Shown here in pieces: positions 53,801-60,718 of a stretch of 64,000 nt of DNA (position 1 is the first letter of the stretch; every line of letters begins with the position of its first letter). Under the pieces are notes generated by a model. The model saw only the letters and a list, made by a program, of their open reading frames with translations. It ran no database searches and had not been told where the DNA came from. A program made the position numbers and the translations under genes. This DNA comes from JABSOG01 sp965277695 (lineage in GTDB: Bacteria > Pseudomonadota > Gammaproteobacteria > Enterobacterales > Alteromonadaceae): positions 1 through 64,000 of the forward strand of contig CBDIDQ010000097.1 of the NCBI GenBank assembly GCA_965277695.1, read 5' to 3'.

Positions 53801-54228
53801 GCAGTGATGGTACTGAAATTATCAATCGCGGTACGATAAGTCGAATCTGGCGCACCATAGCTACCCGATTTTAACAGCAGGCGTTGACCATCAAGGCAAA
53901 ATTTGTCTTCGCTGGTATATTCAACCGCCTGAATATGGCCGTTATCGTCAATCGGAGTTTGTGGACAACGAGTGATGGCTGATAATCCGGCAACTGACCA
54001 GCCTACACCCATAGGGCCTTCGGCTAGATTGCTGCTGGTGTAAGATAGTGAAATGCTAGGGGTCATCCCGGCGGTTCCTGCTGGGGTATTAATCGGCATA
54101 TTATAAGTGGCTGAGCCGGTTTCATCGACGCGAAATTGGCCAGCACTGAGACCTGTCACTTCGGCGTGAGTCGCCAAAGGCAAGGCTGTCAGCAGTGCCA
54201 GTGATAAGCTAAATAATCGTGGGAGCAT
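47797..54228 (-). CDS. Intact SpvB/RHS-type polymorphic toxin
   Basis: 2143 residues. Signal peptide ending THA-EVT; SpvB-like N-terminus (FRVDETGSATYNMPINTPAG, MTPSISLSYTSSNLAEGPMG, VGWSVAGLSAITRCPQT); FG-GAP repeats (DINGDGYQDLVY, DVNGDGMEDIVF, DINGDGRSDLII, DLNGDGRTDIL); then a long YD-repeat shell (YDSYGNKTSI, YDAYGNVIETT, YNAFGELASQ, YDSNGNVTSDG) and the RHS core end (GYTGHKHLKALDIIHMNGRI, GRFLQADPFIQAP, SYTDPSGYFFSGL). A Gly/Ala-rich hydrophobic stretch follows, then a ~150-residue tip unrelated to that of the copy at 25659-33352 (KGGKADHLIGRSLSSLTAEE, GMNSMAVFHDVWMAKW). The tip is unidentified. Shared cores with different tips are the hallmark of polymorphic toxins. A lipoprotein gene overlaps its 3' end. 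Confidence 0.92.
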   Translation of the reverse strand: MLPRLFSLSLALLTALPLATHAEVTGLSAGQFRVDETGSATYNMPINTPAGTAGMTPSISLSYTSSNLAEGPMGVGWSVAGLSAITRCPQTPIDDNGHIQAVEYTSEDKFCLDGQRLLLKSGSYGAPDSTYRTAIDNFSTITAKQGSSSNGPVYFEVKNKAGETHYYGNSAAISSAFSNHSDAFVEPGGFTAGVLARSWAIKVIKDRKNNYQLFNYNKDTSAGSLYISNIQYSGNLSTGAAPYAQINFIYAEHDKGFKGYMAGGHLYQDQRLQRIDTKVDNDVYRSYFLNYENSSFIEERTLLTSVQECPDNDSNMSNCLTPTTFDWQRPALATSGTTWVCESEPGMENFCWEQPTTSNYKPFPSSRTLATSTANRDTTQVIDINGDGYQDLVYVNGSSWYTKLGPYHTTAYYLSGIGDGKKEYAMSIDYNGDGVRDLLVADSKTSNWYAISYQPSQSTSTICPPGEPCEEYTTTSYKTVKNLGIVATGLEGEAQVLDVNGDGMEDIVFRTGSYLKAHINDGDGTFTANQILYTFSSSVSSSTLNDGYTSQTANMKSASAIDINGDGRSDLIIRVTTTTGGCYVNGRLFKFVSGSSECRHDIGGTWSTSTSTSYQLFVASGDATAPKLSYLQTIGSSSLNTLRVADLNGDGLSDLLYVVSDRWYYRLSDGTQLLAARDAGLVTSSSKKYLSQFIDLNGDGRTDILHATGTSTWYAYFSRPTTTGEWISFQNRGPMSFDSNAAIRFGDTTGDGKVNLLTATSGTWKEYYNRLNIKEYAINSITNSNGVSTDITYKPMTNSSVYVFQASDADINSDTFSPISGRQLVSRVSKDSNVGASIAVDYQYGGLLIHKKGRGSLGFQMLRTTDVQSGVITESHYNQQHDSTNFAKAKLPIYTERRLNGKLLSKATNTLAIKSTAQGSVIPYVSRSDESSYVYGSDGVSTLTSTTVNTNTYDSWGNLTNNTATTTDAANSAYQTITTVNNYGTAAEQQYGLLKSTSITKNATGDSGNPARQNTFSYNSDGLLSTSIVSPSASATKLTTSYSYDSYGNKTSISVSGYSTATGSTQTRTNHSVFDSRGRFINYTQNAMGERNTFLYNGLSASSFTGTLTSSKQTNPNGLATINYYDGFGQVTSINHPDSRSTTVSRSFCSNCVPNAHYKVLTTVSGSPQKAVYFDRWDREVGSQQQGFNGSWITAKTTYDSRGREWKTYEPGASVSTDLSYDVLNRVSQINKANGGLITQQIYGLESRTINELNQTSKVFHNGFGATEHTEDPLGNRVTFKYDAYGNVIETTTRAHGKDSKVTMVFDNWGRKTQTNDPIKGVWHYTYNAFGELASQKTARNQTFSFSYDLAGRRIRSYEASEGTLCWNYGSTAQAGSKAAGKLTSTAKYAGSSASCSTTASAAIKKFINYDSLGRPSNTTTLINNSGYSQSQSYDSYSRPLVTTYPNGTSAFAVKNIYNSYGYMKEVRNNATNALLKRVDSMTARGQVATETLGNGVVSTRSYQSDTGWLSYVDVKKGSVLKQYIATDYDTAGNVKSRTSQYGSGSSSQYTENYSYDGMNRLNNRSISVTAGSASLPTAFKSSQTYSLDNWGNFTYKSGAGYYKYDASKVHKLLGVYSNSNFTGTLYSFSYDSNGNVTSDGNRSFTYGSYDKPTSISQSGASSLMSYGVDRELYYKEDSYLEGGKNVTYKTSYLGRYEKVVRSGGAGALTEHKYYVGDIVYTQRSNASTETYYLHKDHQGSVVATTNAAGNVIAQAIYDPYGKRTAVYLDSAFANFSVSEVTDRGYTGHKHLKALDIIHMNGRIYDPTLGRFLQADPFIQAPKNPQSHNRYAYVVNNPMSYTDPSGYFFSGLKRFVKKYWKAIVAIAVTYFTAGAASSWAASWGFTTAVGNAVVAGAIAGAAGGFVGGALMTGSLKGALRGAFSGAIAGAAGGYANFGAVGGWGDAARRIGVAALGGCGAGKAAGGSCSKGAKMAAIAQALNVGMEKVSKSKPTWETAESEGVVKFKGDGVESATASNVGKSIEIVKGGKADHLIGRSLSSLTAEEAQLLINNNADNIGKIMIGKNTSAVSFSWDSEGSGMFTASAKNIPGMNSMAVFHDVWMAKWNAQNAILLGVTIVPALYINYEALGLNYHRHLNDSLED

Positions 54229-54256
54229 AAAAAAGCCTTATTTTATTATTGTCTGG

Positions 54257-54610
54257 TTAAAACGATTCAATATTGATACGAATGTCTTTAGTGCACTCAC
54301 CCGCATTAAAAGTGAGGATAGTGTTACCTTTTCGACCGTCCAGTGCCTGAGTCAGCACTGTGGTGTAGGTTTGCCCGTCGCTAGATTGTTCGACGGTTAA
54401 CTGGCCTGAGTCCGCTTGATGGAGTTTGTATCTGGCGTCTAATACCACGTCGCCGGCATACAAACAATCGTCCAAAGTGCTATTTTCAAGCACCTGAAAA
54501 GTGATTTTGTGTTTATTTTTGTCATTAGCGGCTTGGGCTGGATTGGTGATGAGCGCAGCAAACCCGATCAGCGTGACTGCGCCGATGGCTGGCAGTAATT
54601 TGAGTGGCAT
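54257..54610 (-). CDS. Small periplasmic protein upstream of the RHS toxin
   Basis: 117 residues with signal peptide ending AQA-AND. The mature ~90 residues include KHKITFQVLENSTLDDCLYA and a single Cys pair (DDCLYAG, GECTKD) likely to form a disulfide, with strands suggesting a small beta-sandwich. It precedes the toxin gene by 28 bp and should be co-transcribed. Homology is not recognised; a chaperone or accessory role in toxin export is possible but unproved. Confidence 0.7.
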   Translation of the reverse strand: MPLKLLPAIGAVTLIGFAALITNPAQAANDKNKHKITFQVLENSTLDDCLYAGDVVLDARYKLHQADSGQLTVEQSSDGQTYTTVLTQALDGRKGNTILTFNAGECTKDIRINIESF

Positions 54611-55004
54611 AATTTAACCTTCATTGTTATGGTTTTTTTGTTGAAATTTACGATAAATCAATATAAATCAATACGTTAATTGTTGTTGTCGGAGGTCAGT
54701 CTACAGTGTTTTTTTATGCTGTAAAGGGGGGTTGTGGTTAGTGAATGGGTCGCATTAAAGCGCATAAGCAGGACAGAGCAGACCGCAAGGGTCATGATAC
54801 ACCCGCACTCGTGATCTACCCGCAACAATAGGGGGCTTTATTTTACCCACTTCGCTACCGATTGGTTATAACGCTGGTTGTCTTGTTTTATCTAAATCTC
54901 AAGCCATTGATTTTAGGTCATAAAGTGATTTATGTGGTTGATGATTTTATAGTGGTTCATAACTTGCTCAATTGAATACTTTTAATCAATAAGAGTGATA
55001 ACAG
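54611..55004. other. Intergenic region between divergent genes
   Basis: No coding potential. It should contain the promoters for the RHS-toxin operon (minus) and the 233-residue gene (plus). I see no clear repeat, RNA gene or terminator in it. Confidence 0.5.
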
Positions 55005-55706
55005 ATGGGCAAACGAAACCAGCCAGCAGCAAGCGGTAGCTCGACAACCCGGATGAAACTCAGGGAAAGACATTCTGATGTGGTACCAGATGCTGCCCCT
55101 AATCAATTCAACTCACAGAAAATTAACCTGCAACATTTAAGTAAAGCGCGGTCCGGCAAAAAGGGTAAGTCTGCCGCCGCTGTACAGATGAAAGATGTCG
55201 CCAGCAGACATGTGCCATTTAACTTGAGCCAACCCGCGCCATTGCTGAAACTGTTCGCACAGGCGGATGATGCAACGGGCGATTTTATCCGCTCGGCAGC
55301 CAACTCTTCAGGTCAGCCGACTTTTGCTTTGTTTAAACCGATAATAAACCATCACGCAAGACAGGCACATCCGGTGGCACCTCACAGGCTATCTAATGAT
55401 GACTCTTCACATATGGTTAGCCAAGCTTTGGTGCTTAACGATAATCAGGCAAATAGGCGCGACCGAATGATTGCTGAAAATTATATTGGTAATCAGGTGG
55501 TTCAGGCTGAAACAGAAAGGCAGGCAGCGGCACTAGCAGCACAAACACCTCATGATGTGCTTATTCAAAGGGATGTGAAATACGGTGATTCAGGCAGGGC
55601 TAATCAGGTGACTTCAACGGTTCTGCGGCGTAGTAATTCAGGCAACAATATTCGAGTGATGAGTTCATATCAGCATGGTAATGAGGATGTGCCTAGAAAT
55701 AGCTAA
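55005..55706 (+). CDS. Hypothetical 233-residue basic, low-complexity protein
   Basis: No signal peptide or membrane helix. The N-terminal half is basic and Ser/Ala/Gln-rich (KRNQPAASGSSTTRMKLRER, KARSGKKGKSAAAVQ), followed by a more regular part (MIAENYIGNQVVQAETERQA) and a polar tail. It may be largely disordered. ATG 55005 is preceded by AAGAGTGATAAC. It lies beside the RHS operon in divergent orientation. I do not recognise it. Confidence 0.55.
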   Translation: MGKRNQPAASGSSTTRMKLRERHSDVVPDAAPNQFNSQKINLQHLSKARSGKKGKSAAAVQMKDVASRHVPFNLSQPAPLLKLFAQADDATGDFIRSAANSSGQPTFALFKPIINHHARQAHPVAPHRLSNDDSSHMVSQALVLNDNQANRRDRMIAENYIGNQVVQAETERQAAALAAQTPHDVLIQRDVKYGDSGRANQVTSTVLRRSNSGNNIRVMSSYQHGNEDVPRNS

Positions 55707-55868
55707 CCTGATAAACAGTTGCATTTTTCAAACTCTTATCTACCCTTAAATTGATTTCAACAAGCTACTTGGGAACAGTGTATGTCATATTTTTTAAAAG
55801 AATAAATCGATTCAGTTTACCAGCCACTGGTTTACTCATTATTAATCAAGCTATTGGGGAGGTTTAAG

Positions 55869-56225
55869 ATGACAGTTGCGGTTATTGTACATCCAAGCAA
55901 TTTATCCGATTTTGATCATTCAACTATAAAAAAAATATATCTAGGGAAGAAAAAATCTTTCTCTAATGGTAGAACCGCTATAGTGCTGAGTGTCAGTAAT
56001 TCAGATCCGGTGATGACAGAATTTAATCAAAAAGTAATGGATAAGTCTAATTCTCAAATCAAAGCGTATTGGTCGAAAATAATATTTACAGGTGCAGGGA
56101 CACCACCACAAGAAATGGCTTCAGCAAGCGAAATTATATCGTCAATTACATCCAATGCAGATGCTATCGGTTATATTGATGCCTCTGTGGTAACTGATGC
56201 GGTAAAAGTCGTCGCGACCTTTTAA
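55869..56225 (+). CDS. Short PstS-like phosphate-binding-domain protein without signal peptide
   Basis: 118 residues from ATG 55869, with an excellent GGGGAGG at 55857-55863; the frame extends to 55854. VAVIVHPSNLSDFDHSTIKK, IYLGKKKSFSNGR and DAIGYIDASVV match the short PBP-like phosphate ABC transporter substrate-binding family found in Vibrio and Shewanella-like genomes (usual opening EVAVIVHPSN, IFLGKxxxFPxG, GYI). Those proteins normally carry a signal peptide and are about 140 residues; here the sequence begins directly with the mature domain, so it stays cytoplasmic or has lost its export signal. Neighbours give no clue. Confidence 0.75.
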   Translation: MTVAVIVHPSNLSDFDHSTIKKIYLGKKKSFSNGRTAIVLSVSNSDPVMTEFNQKVMDKSNSQIKAYWSKIIFTGAGTPPQEMASASEIISSITSNADAIGYIDASVVTDAVKVVATF

Positions 56226-56356
56226 AGAATAAGATATTAATGGCCGCGTTAGTTTGCGCGGCTAGTAAAGGTGATTTGCTGAGTTAGCGGATTTATCCGC
56301 GAGCTCACTCATACCAAGTTACAAAAACCAAACCCAAACCCATCAAATAATAACCA

Positions 56357-56379
56357 GCGGGCATAAATGCCCGAGCTAC
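56357..56379. repeat. REP-like hairpin core
   Basis: GCGGGCATAAATGCCCG followed by AGCTAC, the same core as at 511-533 and 4913-4942. The surrounding gap 56226-56640 otherwise contains the promoter of the biosynthetic cluster. Confidence 0.65.
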
Positions 56380-56521
56380 GGGTTGGTTATAAATGATTTA
56401 AATCAGCATAATTACCCATCAACTTGAAATTAATATTCATATCTAAGTCAAAAAATCCAGCCTATTTATATTTTTTATTATACTTTTTTACGCTAAGAAA
56501 TATTTTCTTTATATCAATTTG

Positions 56522-56550
56522 TTGACAAAGTGACCAAACCAGATTATCTT
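56522..56550 (+). promoter_or_regulatory. Sigma70-type promoter of the NRPS-halogenase cluster
   Basis: TTGACA at 56522-56527, a 17-bp spacer, and TATCTT at 56545-56550. The -35 box is a perfect consensus match and the -10 box matches 4 of 6. It lies 90 bp upstream of the NRPS ATG, which has AAAGGAAAC as ribosome-binding site. The preceding ~100 bp are strongly AT-rich, as in UP-element-containing promoters. Confidence 0.6.
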
Positions 56551-56640
56551 AAGCGCCGTAATTTTCAATAGCTGTTTTTTGAGCGTCCGCTTGCGGTGCG
56601 CTAGGCTAGTTAGTGAAGTAGTAATAAAGGAAACGTAGTA

Positions 56641-59220
56641 ATGGGAATCAACCTCGTTAAGGGCTTATTTGAGAATAATGCCGTCAAATTTTCACACTCT
56701 ATGGCCGTAGTGGCTGATGACCAATCTTTGGATTATCAGGCGCTGAATCAGCAGGCTAATCAAGTTGCACATGCGCTTATCAACCAAGGTATCGGTGAAA
56801 ACGACCGGGTTGGGGTGTGTATTGAACGTTCTTCATCACTGATTGTTGCTATTTTGGCTATCGTGAAAAGCGGTGCCACTTACGTGCCAATTGACGATAA
56901 AAGCCCCCACGACCGCATCACTTATATCGTTGGCAATGCGGCACCAAAATTGGTGTTGACCAGCCAAGATAGCCAAGCCTTAATCGGCGACAGCTGCAAA
57001 ACAGCACTGATCAGCGATTTGCTGGCCGATGCTTCGTTGAGTACTGCAAACCCGGATATGGTACTTTCTCCAGACGCTATCGCTTATATTATTTACACAT
57101 CAGGGACTACTGGTACGCCTAATGGCGTTCAGGTTAGCCATCATAATTTGGCTCGATTGCTCAGTGCCACCGATGCTGACTTTGGTTTCAACGAAAACGA
57201 TACTTGGACCTTGTTTCACTCTATCGGTTTTGACTTTTCGGTATGGGAAATGTGGGGCGCATTGGCCTTCGGCGGTAAGCTGGTGGTAGTGCCTTACTGG
57301 ACTTGCCGCGAACCGAACAAGTTCCGTGAGTTGTTGATTAAAGAACAAGTTACTGTTTTAAATCAAACCCCTTCGGCGTTTAAGAGCCTGATCAATTTGA
57401 TTGACAGTGGCGAACCGATGCCTACCACGTTGAAAAATGTGATTTTTGGTGGCGAACGCTTAGAAAAAGCGGCTTTGCGCACTTGGGTCGATAAGTTTGG
57501 TATCAATCAACCGCGTTTAATCAATATGTATGGCATTACTGAAACAACTGTTCATGTGACTTTCCATGAATTAGGTTTTGGCGATTTCTTCAATGACCGC
57601 GATGTGATTGGTAAGCCAATCGGCGATTTACAAATTCATTTGTTCAATGAGCAACTTGAAGCGGTTGAGGCCGGTGAAATCGGCGAAATGTATATCCAGG
57701 GCGAAGGTGTGACCCATGGTTACTTCGGCAACGCTGAACTGAGCAATCAACGCTTTATCGAAAAAGCAGGCAAGCGTTTATATAAAACCGGTGATTTGGC
57801 TAAGCTCAATAGCGAAGGTTTGTACGAATATCATGGCCGTTGTGATTTACAGGTGAAATTACGCGGATTCAGAATTGAATTGAATGAGATTGAAGCCCAT
57901 TTAATCCGCAGTGAACAAATCAATAATGTTTGTGTTGATGTGGCTAGCGCGGGTATAAATGGTGATGACGACAAACAGCTGGTAGCTTTTGTTGAAACCA
58001 CGGGTGATATTGATTTCAATGCCCTTAAAGCTAAATTACGCGGGTTCTTACCTGAGTATATGATCCCAGCCAGTTTTGCCCCGGTTGCCGCTATCCCATT
58101 GAATAATAATGGTAAAGCTGACCGTAAATTACTGTTGAGCCAATTAGCTGACGGTTCTCTTATTACTCCTGTATCAGCCTCTGCACCTATTGAAACCGCA
58201 GCAGTTGTCAGCAATAACAGCAACCAAATGCTGGATATTTTCCGCAGCGCATTAAACAATGACAGCATTACGGTTGAGCATAATTTCCTTGATGTTGGCG
58301 GTAATTCTTTGCTGGCGGTTAAGGTATTAAACGAAATCGAAACAGCGTTTGGCCAGTCAGTGTCGATGTTGTCTTTGTTTGAAAATACTATCGCGCAAAT
58401 CAGTGCCGAGCTTGGTCTTGAGGCCAGTGTTGAAGCTGAGCCAATAAAAGTATCTTTAACTGAGTCATTGAAAAACCAGCCAGCAGATCAGCAAATTCAC
58501 GTTAATGTTGCTGGTGATGAGATCACCACGCAGTTTGTTACCTTGGTTGGCAAGATTTTGAATCTTGAAAACCCAGATTTGTCTCAGGGCTTTTTAGACC
58601 TTGGCGGTAACTCTTTGGTCGCAGTGAAAATGTTGGCTGAGATTGAACAGCAATTTGGCCAGCAAGTATCAATGTTGACCTTGTTTGAAGATGATCTGAT
58701 TGATATCGTCGCTCAGCTCGGTGGTTCAGTGCAAACTGAGTCTGGCAGCGTTGATTCAATCGCACCATTGTTAAGCATTTTCAGCACTGCGGTGGCTAAT
58801 CCAGCCGTGACTGTGGCAGACAACTTCCTTGATGTTGGTGGTAATTCACTGGTCGCAGTTAAAGTGTTGAACGAAATTCAACAGCAGTTTGGTCAGTCGG
58901 TATCAATGTTGTCGTTGTTTGAAAACACCATTGAGCAGATTGCCGCTGAATTGAATCTTTCAGCAGCAGCTACAACAGCAACAGCAAGTGTAGCAGACGA
59001 TGCGTTAACGCGTTTGACGCAAGTCTTCGTTGATACCCTTGGTGTTAGTGAACTTAAACCCGCAGATAACTTCCTCGATTTAGGCGGTAATTCTTTGGTC
59101 GCAGTGAAATTGCTGGCCGGATTTGAACAGGAGTTCGGCTTTTCATTGTCGATGCTCAGCCTGTTTGAACATTCGGTAGCGCAAATCTCTAGCGATATTC
59201 AACAGTCTCAACAAAATTAA
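56641..59220 (+). CDS. NRPS: threonine-specific adenylation domain plus four tandem carrier domains
   Basis: 859 residues. The adenylation domain (about 1-500) has core motifs IIYTSGTTGTPNGV (A3), FDFSVWEMWGAL (A4), NMYGITETT (A5), YKTGDLA (A7), LRGFRIELNEIE (A8) and GKADRK (A10). Aligning with GrsA gives the specificity residues D198, F199, W202, N241, I268, G270, M296, V304, H305, K492: DFWNIGMVHK, the published threonine code. Four carrier domains follow, each with a phosphopantetheine Ser: LDVGGNSLLAV (Ser556), LDLGGNSLVAV (Ser658), LDVGGNSLVAV (Ser736), LDLGGNSLVAV (Ser818), and each with a [SV]MLxLFE helix. There is no condensation or thioesterase domain. SyrB1 of syringomycin synthesis has one A and one carrier domain; this is an extended version. 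Strong ATG with AAAGGA. Confidence 0.95.
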   Translation: MGINLVKGLFENNAVKFSHSMAVVADDQSLDYQALNQQANQVAHALINQGIGENDRVGVCIERSSSLIVAILAIVKSGATYVPIDDKSPHDRITYIVGNAAPKLVLTSQDSQALIGDSCKTALISDLLADASLSTANPDMVLSPDAIAYIIYTSGTTGTPNGVQVSHHNLARLLSATDADFGFNENDTWTLFHSIGFDFSVWEMWGALAFGGKLVVVPYWTCREPNKFRELLIKEQVTVLNQTPSAFKSLINLIDSGEPMPTTLKNVIFGGERLEKAALRTWVDKFGINQPRLINMYGITETTVHVTFHELGFGDFFNDRDVIGKPIGDLQIHLFNEQLEAVEAGEIGEMYIQGEGVTHGYFGNAELSNQRFIEKAGKRLYKTGDLAKLNSEGLYEYHGRCDLQVKLRGFRIELNEIEAHLIRSEQINNVCVDVASAGINGDDDKQLVAFVETTGDIDFNALKAKLRGFLPEYMIPASFAPVAAIPLNNNGKADRKLLLSQLADGSLITPVSASAPIETAAVVSNNSNQMLDIFRSALNNDSITVEHNFLDVGGNSLLAVKVLNEIETAFGQSVSMLSLFENTIAQISAELGLEASVEAEPIKVSLTESLKNQPADQQIHVNVAGDEITTQFVTLVGKILNLENPDLSQGFLDLGGNSLVAVKMLAEIEQQFGQQVSMLTLFEDDLIDIVAQLGGSVQTESGSVDSIAPLLSIFSTAVANPAVTVADNFLDVGGNSLVAVKVLNEIQQQFGQSVSMLSLFENTIEQIAAELNLSAAATTATASVADDALTRLTQVFVDTLGVSELKPADNFLDLGGNSLVAVKLLAGFEQEFGFSLSMLSLFEHSVAQISSDIQQSQQN

Positions 59221-59265
59221 CCCAGACAACAGCTAATCAGTTTTATCTGATTTAATGGTTTTTGA

Positions 59266-59286
59266 CCCCTTGTTGGCAAGGGGTTT
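59266..59286 (+). terminator. Intercistronic hairpin after the NRPS gene
   Basis: CCCCTTG (59266-59272) pairs with CAAGGGG (59277-59283) around TTGG, followed by only TTTG. Weak as a terminator; it could adjust relative expression of NRPS and halogenase or stabilise the upstream mRNA. Confidence 0.45.
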
Positions 59287-59413
59287 GTCGAGACCTGTCT
59301 GGGTTTGGCTTTTTGTTCGCAAAAAGCACTCGTCAACGTGTTCGCAAGGCACCAAAACCGTTCGAATGATGTAGTTTTTATTTAGATATTTAAAGTAACC
59401 AGGAGCAGTCGTT

Positions 59414-60355
59414 ATGAAAGATAAATTTTCATTTACTCAGGAACAAATCGAACAATTTCACCGTGATGGATATATCGGTCCTATCAAGATTTATGAAGAA
59501 GAAGAAGTGGAGCAAATGTGGAAGAAGGTTCGTTTAGACCTACTTGACCGCAGCGCTGCCGTTTATCCTTTACCAGAAGATAAAAACGGTAACACTAACA
59601 TCGCCAACTATGACCGTCATTTAGATGTGGAAAAATTGGCTGAGCATATCACTAACCAAAAAATCGTTGACCGGGTTAAAAGCCTGATCGGTGATGACAT
59701 TTTATGCTGGCGTTCAGAGTTCTTCCCTAAACATAAAGGTGATGAAGGTACTGATTGGCATCAAGCGGCGACTTTTGCTAATGCTTCTGGTTCACCACAA
59801 ATCTTGTGGCCTGAAGAAAATGGCGAACGTTTCGGCGGCACTATCACTGTATGGACTGCTTTTACTGATTCTACCCTTGAAAATGGTTGCTTGCAGTTGA
59901 TGCCTGGTACTCATAAGGCGATGAACTATGACGAATCAAAAGCCATGCCTTATCAAGCTGATGCAATCAACAGCGAAGAGAAGCAAGGCGTTCAGCGTGG
60001 TTTCTTCGGTTACGATTACCGCAACCTGCAAATCGATAAAGACTGGGAGCCTGACGAAAGTAAAGCTTTCCCTATCGTAATGAAAAAAGGTGAGTGTGTG
60101 ATTTTCTGGTCAACTCTGATGCACGCTTCTTTGCCACACACTGGCTCTGAGTTAGACATGCGTTTAGGTTATGTTGGCCGTTATGCCCCAACTAAAGTCA
60201 AAATCTACCCTGACACTGAGTTAGTGGTTGAGTACGGCGGTAAGATCCCATTGGATAAGTTCGGTTCTGTTTTGGTTGCTGGTAAAGATGAGTATGACCA
60301 TAACAAATTTGTTACTGAAACGACCCGTGGTTTTGAATTCCCGGTTAATGCTTAA
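59414..60355 (+). CDS. Non-haem Fe(II)/2-oxoglutarate halogenase, SyrB2-like
   Basis: 313 residues, close in length and sequence to SyrB2 (310), which chlorinates C4 of threonine bound to a carrier protein. Shared landmarks are FHRDGYIGPIKIYEEEE, LDLLDRSAAVYPL, NTNIANYDRHLD, CWRSEFFPKHKGDEGTDWHQ, GGTITVWTAFTDSTLENGCL, FFGYDYRNLQID, FWSTLMHASLPHTG and YGGKIPLDKFG. The iron-binding motif reads DWHQAA: His116 is kept and position 118 is Ala instead of the Asp/Glu of hydroxylases, leaving the site open for chloride, and the distal His is His237. Arg250 should hold 2-oxoglutarate. The gene directly follows the threonine-loading NRPS gene (193 bp). Product predicted: 4-chlorothreonyl-carrier. Good AGGAG ribosome-binding site. 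Confidence 0.95.
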   Translation: MKDKFSFTQEQIEQFHRDGYIGPIKIYEEEEVEQMWKKVRLDLLDRSAAVYPLPEDKNGNTNIANYDRHLDVEKLAEHITNQKIVDRVKSLIGDDILCWRSEFFPKHKGDEGTDWHQAATFANASGSPQILWPEENGERFGGTITVWTAFTDSTLENGCLQLMPGTHKAMNYDESKAMPYQADAINSEEKQGVQRGFFGYDYRNLQIDKDWEPDESKAFPIVMKKGECVIFWSTLMHASLPHTGSELDMRLGYVGRYAPTKVKIYPDTELVVEYGGKIPLDKFGSVLVAGKDEYDHNKFVTETTRGFEFPVNA

Positions 60356-60504
60356 GCATATATCTTCACCACAGAGATAACCTTTAAAGGTTTTGCTTTT
60401 CCTCTGTAGCGACAGCCCGGTGTGTTCTGCGTGCCTGTGTAGTGATAAAGGTAACCTTACATTGCTTGTGAAGGACCCTGTGAATACTACCGTTATGCGG
60501 GTTT

Positions 60505-60650
60505 ATGGGCTTTTCAGGGTATTTGGAGCGCTTTGTTCTTTAAGAGCAAAAGCTTATTCACCACGGAGGCACAGAGGACACAGAGAAGATCAAGAGCAAA
60601 AGGTAAAAGGATTTTTGTTTATATCCTTTGTGGTGAACGGGCGTCAGGTG
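60505..60650. repeat. Dispersed repeat with CCACGGAGG-type core
   Basis: GGAGCGCTTTGTTCTTTAA followed by CCACGGAGGCACAGAGG and ACACAGAGAAG, the second copy of the element at 41245-41426. An additional ACAGAGATAACC/CCTCTG stretch occurs at 60369-60403. The copy lies inside the biosynthetic cluster, between halogenase and condensation genes, so it was probably inserted after the cluster formed. Confidence 0.65.
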
Positions 60651-60663
60651 TAATTAAGAAAAC

Positions 60664-60694
60664 AGGGAAAACAGCTTTTGCGGCTGTTTTCCCT
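60664..60694 (+). terminator. Strong hairpin before the condensation gene
   Basis: GGGAAAACAGC (60665-60675) pairs perfectly with GCTGTTTTCCC (60683-60693) around a 7-nt loop, followed by TTAATTGTTT. It ends 25 nt before the GTG start of the C-C gene. Works as partial terminator or attenuator between halogenase and the downstream genes. Confidence 0.65.
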
Positions 60695-60718
60695 TAATTG
60701 TTTAGAAGGACAAGAATT

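Noticed and set aside
59414..60355. Ordinary phytanoyl-CoA-type hydroxylase
   Set aside because: The acidic iron ligand position is Ala (HQA) and the whole sequence follows SyrB2, which indicates a halogenase.
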